From assembly GCF_016545825.1 (NCBI RefSeq), contig NC_052614.1:17316559-17380558 (forward strand): a DNA stretch of 64,000 nucleotides, read 5' to 3'. The DNA is from Eucalyptus grandis (lineage: Eukaryota; Streptophyta; Magnoliopsida; Myrtales; Myrtaceae). The notes below the pieces were generated by a model that was not told the DNA's origin, did not search any database, and saw nothing but the letters and a program-made list of their open reading frames with translations. The translations under genes and the position numbers were made by a program. This document shows, one piece after another, positions 62,476 to 64,000 of this stretch; position 1 is the first letter of the stretch; each line of letters opens with the position of its first letter.

Positions 62476-64000
62476 ATGATAGAAAGAGAGAAGAGAGAGA
62501 ATTGCAAAACTAAATTTATGTCGTTGAACAGGTAGCGGATCCAGTGGCATGGATCGTGCTGTAAGAGGCACTGTCGGGAGAAGAGAGAATTGCAGGACAG
62601 AGAGTAAGGAAGGTATCGCCCATGTACATATAGTCTCCATGGATCTTGATCTAAAATTAACGTCCCTTAACAATTATTAAAAATAAGCTCATTATCTTTC
62701 CCATCCTCGACTAGTTTCTTACCTACAACCGTTTCATTCTGTCCCATGTAATGATTTGATGATATTTTAGACACACCCAATCGTCCTTGCTTTCACTTGC
62801 CGTATTAATGTCCCTTTGAATTTTCTATAACAAATTTATTAAATTGATATTTCTTTTAAAGAACTTTAGCAAGATTGACTAAACTTCGACCATGCATTAT
62901 TTTTTCATCGATATCAAATTGACTTCATTTTTACATTAACTGAAAGTTTGCAAGTCAAACTTTCAGTATTTAGTGATACAAGTAATGATTAAGTTATAGG
63001 AAATTTTATTACCCTTACTCCACACAAATTTTTAGTGGTTGTACAATATTTTAATTGGAGGATAAAGAGGAATTGCAAGTTAGATAAACAAATACTATAT
63101 AGATAAGAGTGATCCAAATAACCACATCTTTTTTTGCTAAAGCATATCTTTTTATTTGAATTACCTTTCAACTTTATCAAGCATGTATTAATATTTTCTA
63201 ACACATTTTAAGGAAAATCAGGGATCCTATCTACCTATCACGGTCAAAACTTTGATTTCAATTTTTTTCTTGAACCAAACTTGAGGAGTTCGTTTACTTT
63301 TTTTCCCCAAAATAACATAAACAAAAAAGCAATTAGAAAATTAGAAAAATATTTAATTGAGGATTTTATTCGATTAAGATTGAGATGAATGAAAATAATA
63401 ACCAATGACATGAGGCTTGTTAATTGGTGTGGTTGCAAGTGAAAGGTCTTGAAGGAGGAGAAGATTTCTTATGTTGTTGTTCCTTGCGAGGTAGACACTC
63501 AAATCACTTTCATGGCCATTACGGGACAAGTTGATGTTCTAATCATAGATGATTAAGATGTTATGCTATTTGGCTATCCCATAGTGAGTATAGCAGTTAC
63601 TTCTTTCTATATCTTATCCAATCCCTCAAAATATACAACCACTCAGTAAACTATAGCCTTTTTTGACCCACTTAATTGAATGTAATCACAGATGACTCAG
63701 ATTTTATACCATTTGATTATCCTAAAATAAGTTATTTAGTAGCTACTTCTTGCTGTATTTTATTTATCCATTACAACATGCAATATATCCAATCCATTAC
63801 ATTTTAGATAACATAGTTCACGTTTATATTTCTTGTGATTATGCATATATGCACTCTCGCTCCTCGACAACACATTTCACAGTTGCTCTCCTATCCCTCA
63901 CTACTATGAAGACCAACTTCGCCCCCATCATTCTCATCCACTACACCCACCCCTCATGGTTGGTTAGTTTAATGATTTAATGAAGGGACATAATTTGAAA
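62476..64000. other. AT-rich intergenic DNA to window end
   Basis: No gene, tRNA or intact element recognised. Short open frames near 63750-63980 have no domain and look random. Confidence 0.45.

Overview
This window is nuclear DNA of a flowering plant, most likely a woody eudicot. The evidence is intron-rich genes with GT/AG introns, plant orthologs such as HASTY, a DRB protein and NOP58, AT-rich introns, and Ty3, Ty1, hAT and SINE debris between genes. A Myrtales (Eucalyptus-like) origin is a low-confidence impression only. No prokaryotic, organellar or CRISPR features are present.

Layout. 0-2 kb: 3' end of the eIF2B epsilon gene (+). 2-8.2 kb: two small minus-strand paralogs encoding Cys/Gly/Pro-rich proteins, flanking a small conserved membrane-anchored protein gene (+). 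9.5-20.3 kb: HASTY, the exportin-5 ortholog (-), reconstructed in 22 coding exons. 22.2-26.4 kb: a CDK-like, probably N-myristoylated protein kinase (-). 28.8-32.8 kb: NOP58 (-), with a TATA box and telo-box upstream. 34.7-38.3 kb: a DRB2/3/5-type double-stranded-RNA-binding protein (-) with a leader intron. 39-54 kb: a repeat block with a Ty3 integrase relic, a very large inverted repeat centred near 45,932, a 696-bp hAT-type element in one arm only, a short LTR element with a tRNA-Met primer site, and an 80-bp minisatellite. 56.3-57.5 kb: an intronless gene of unknown function with an internal duplication (-). 57.8-59.9 kb: SNU13 (+) with an altered N-terminus. 61.2 kb: tRNA-Ser(AGA), next to a 118-bp tandem repeat. 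The last 2 kb holds a Ty1/copia relic and AT-rich DNA.

Functional themes. Most recognisable genes act on RNA or translation: eIF2B epsilon, HASTY, DRB, NOP58, SNU13 and tRNA-Ser. NOP58 and SNU13 are two of the four core box C/D snoRNP proteins. HASTY and DRB2-type proteins both act in small-RNA pathways. The grouping may be chance. The least ordinary items are the small-gene pair, which is hidden because its exons are short and antisense to longer open frames; the giant inverted repeat; three insertions made only of a retroposon tail, around HASTY; a one-base frame problem in HASTY exon 13; and the disturbed start of SNU13.
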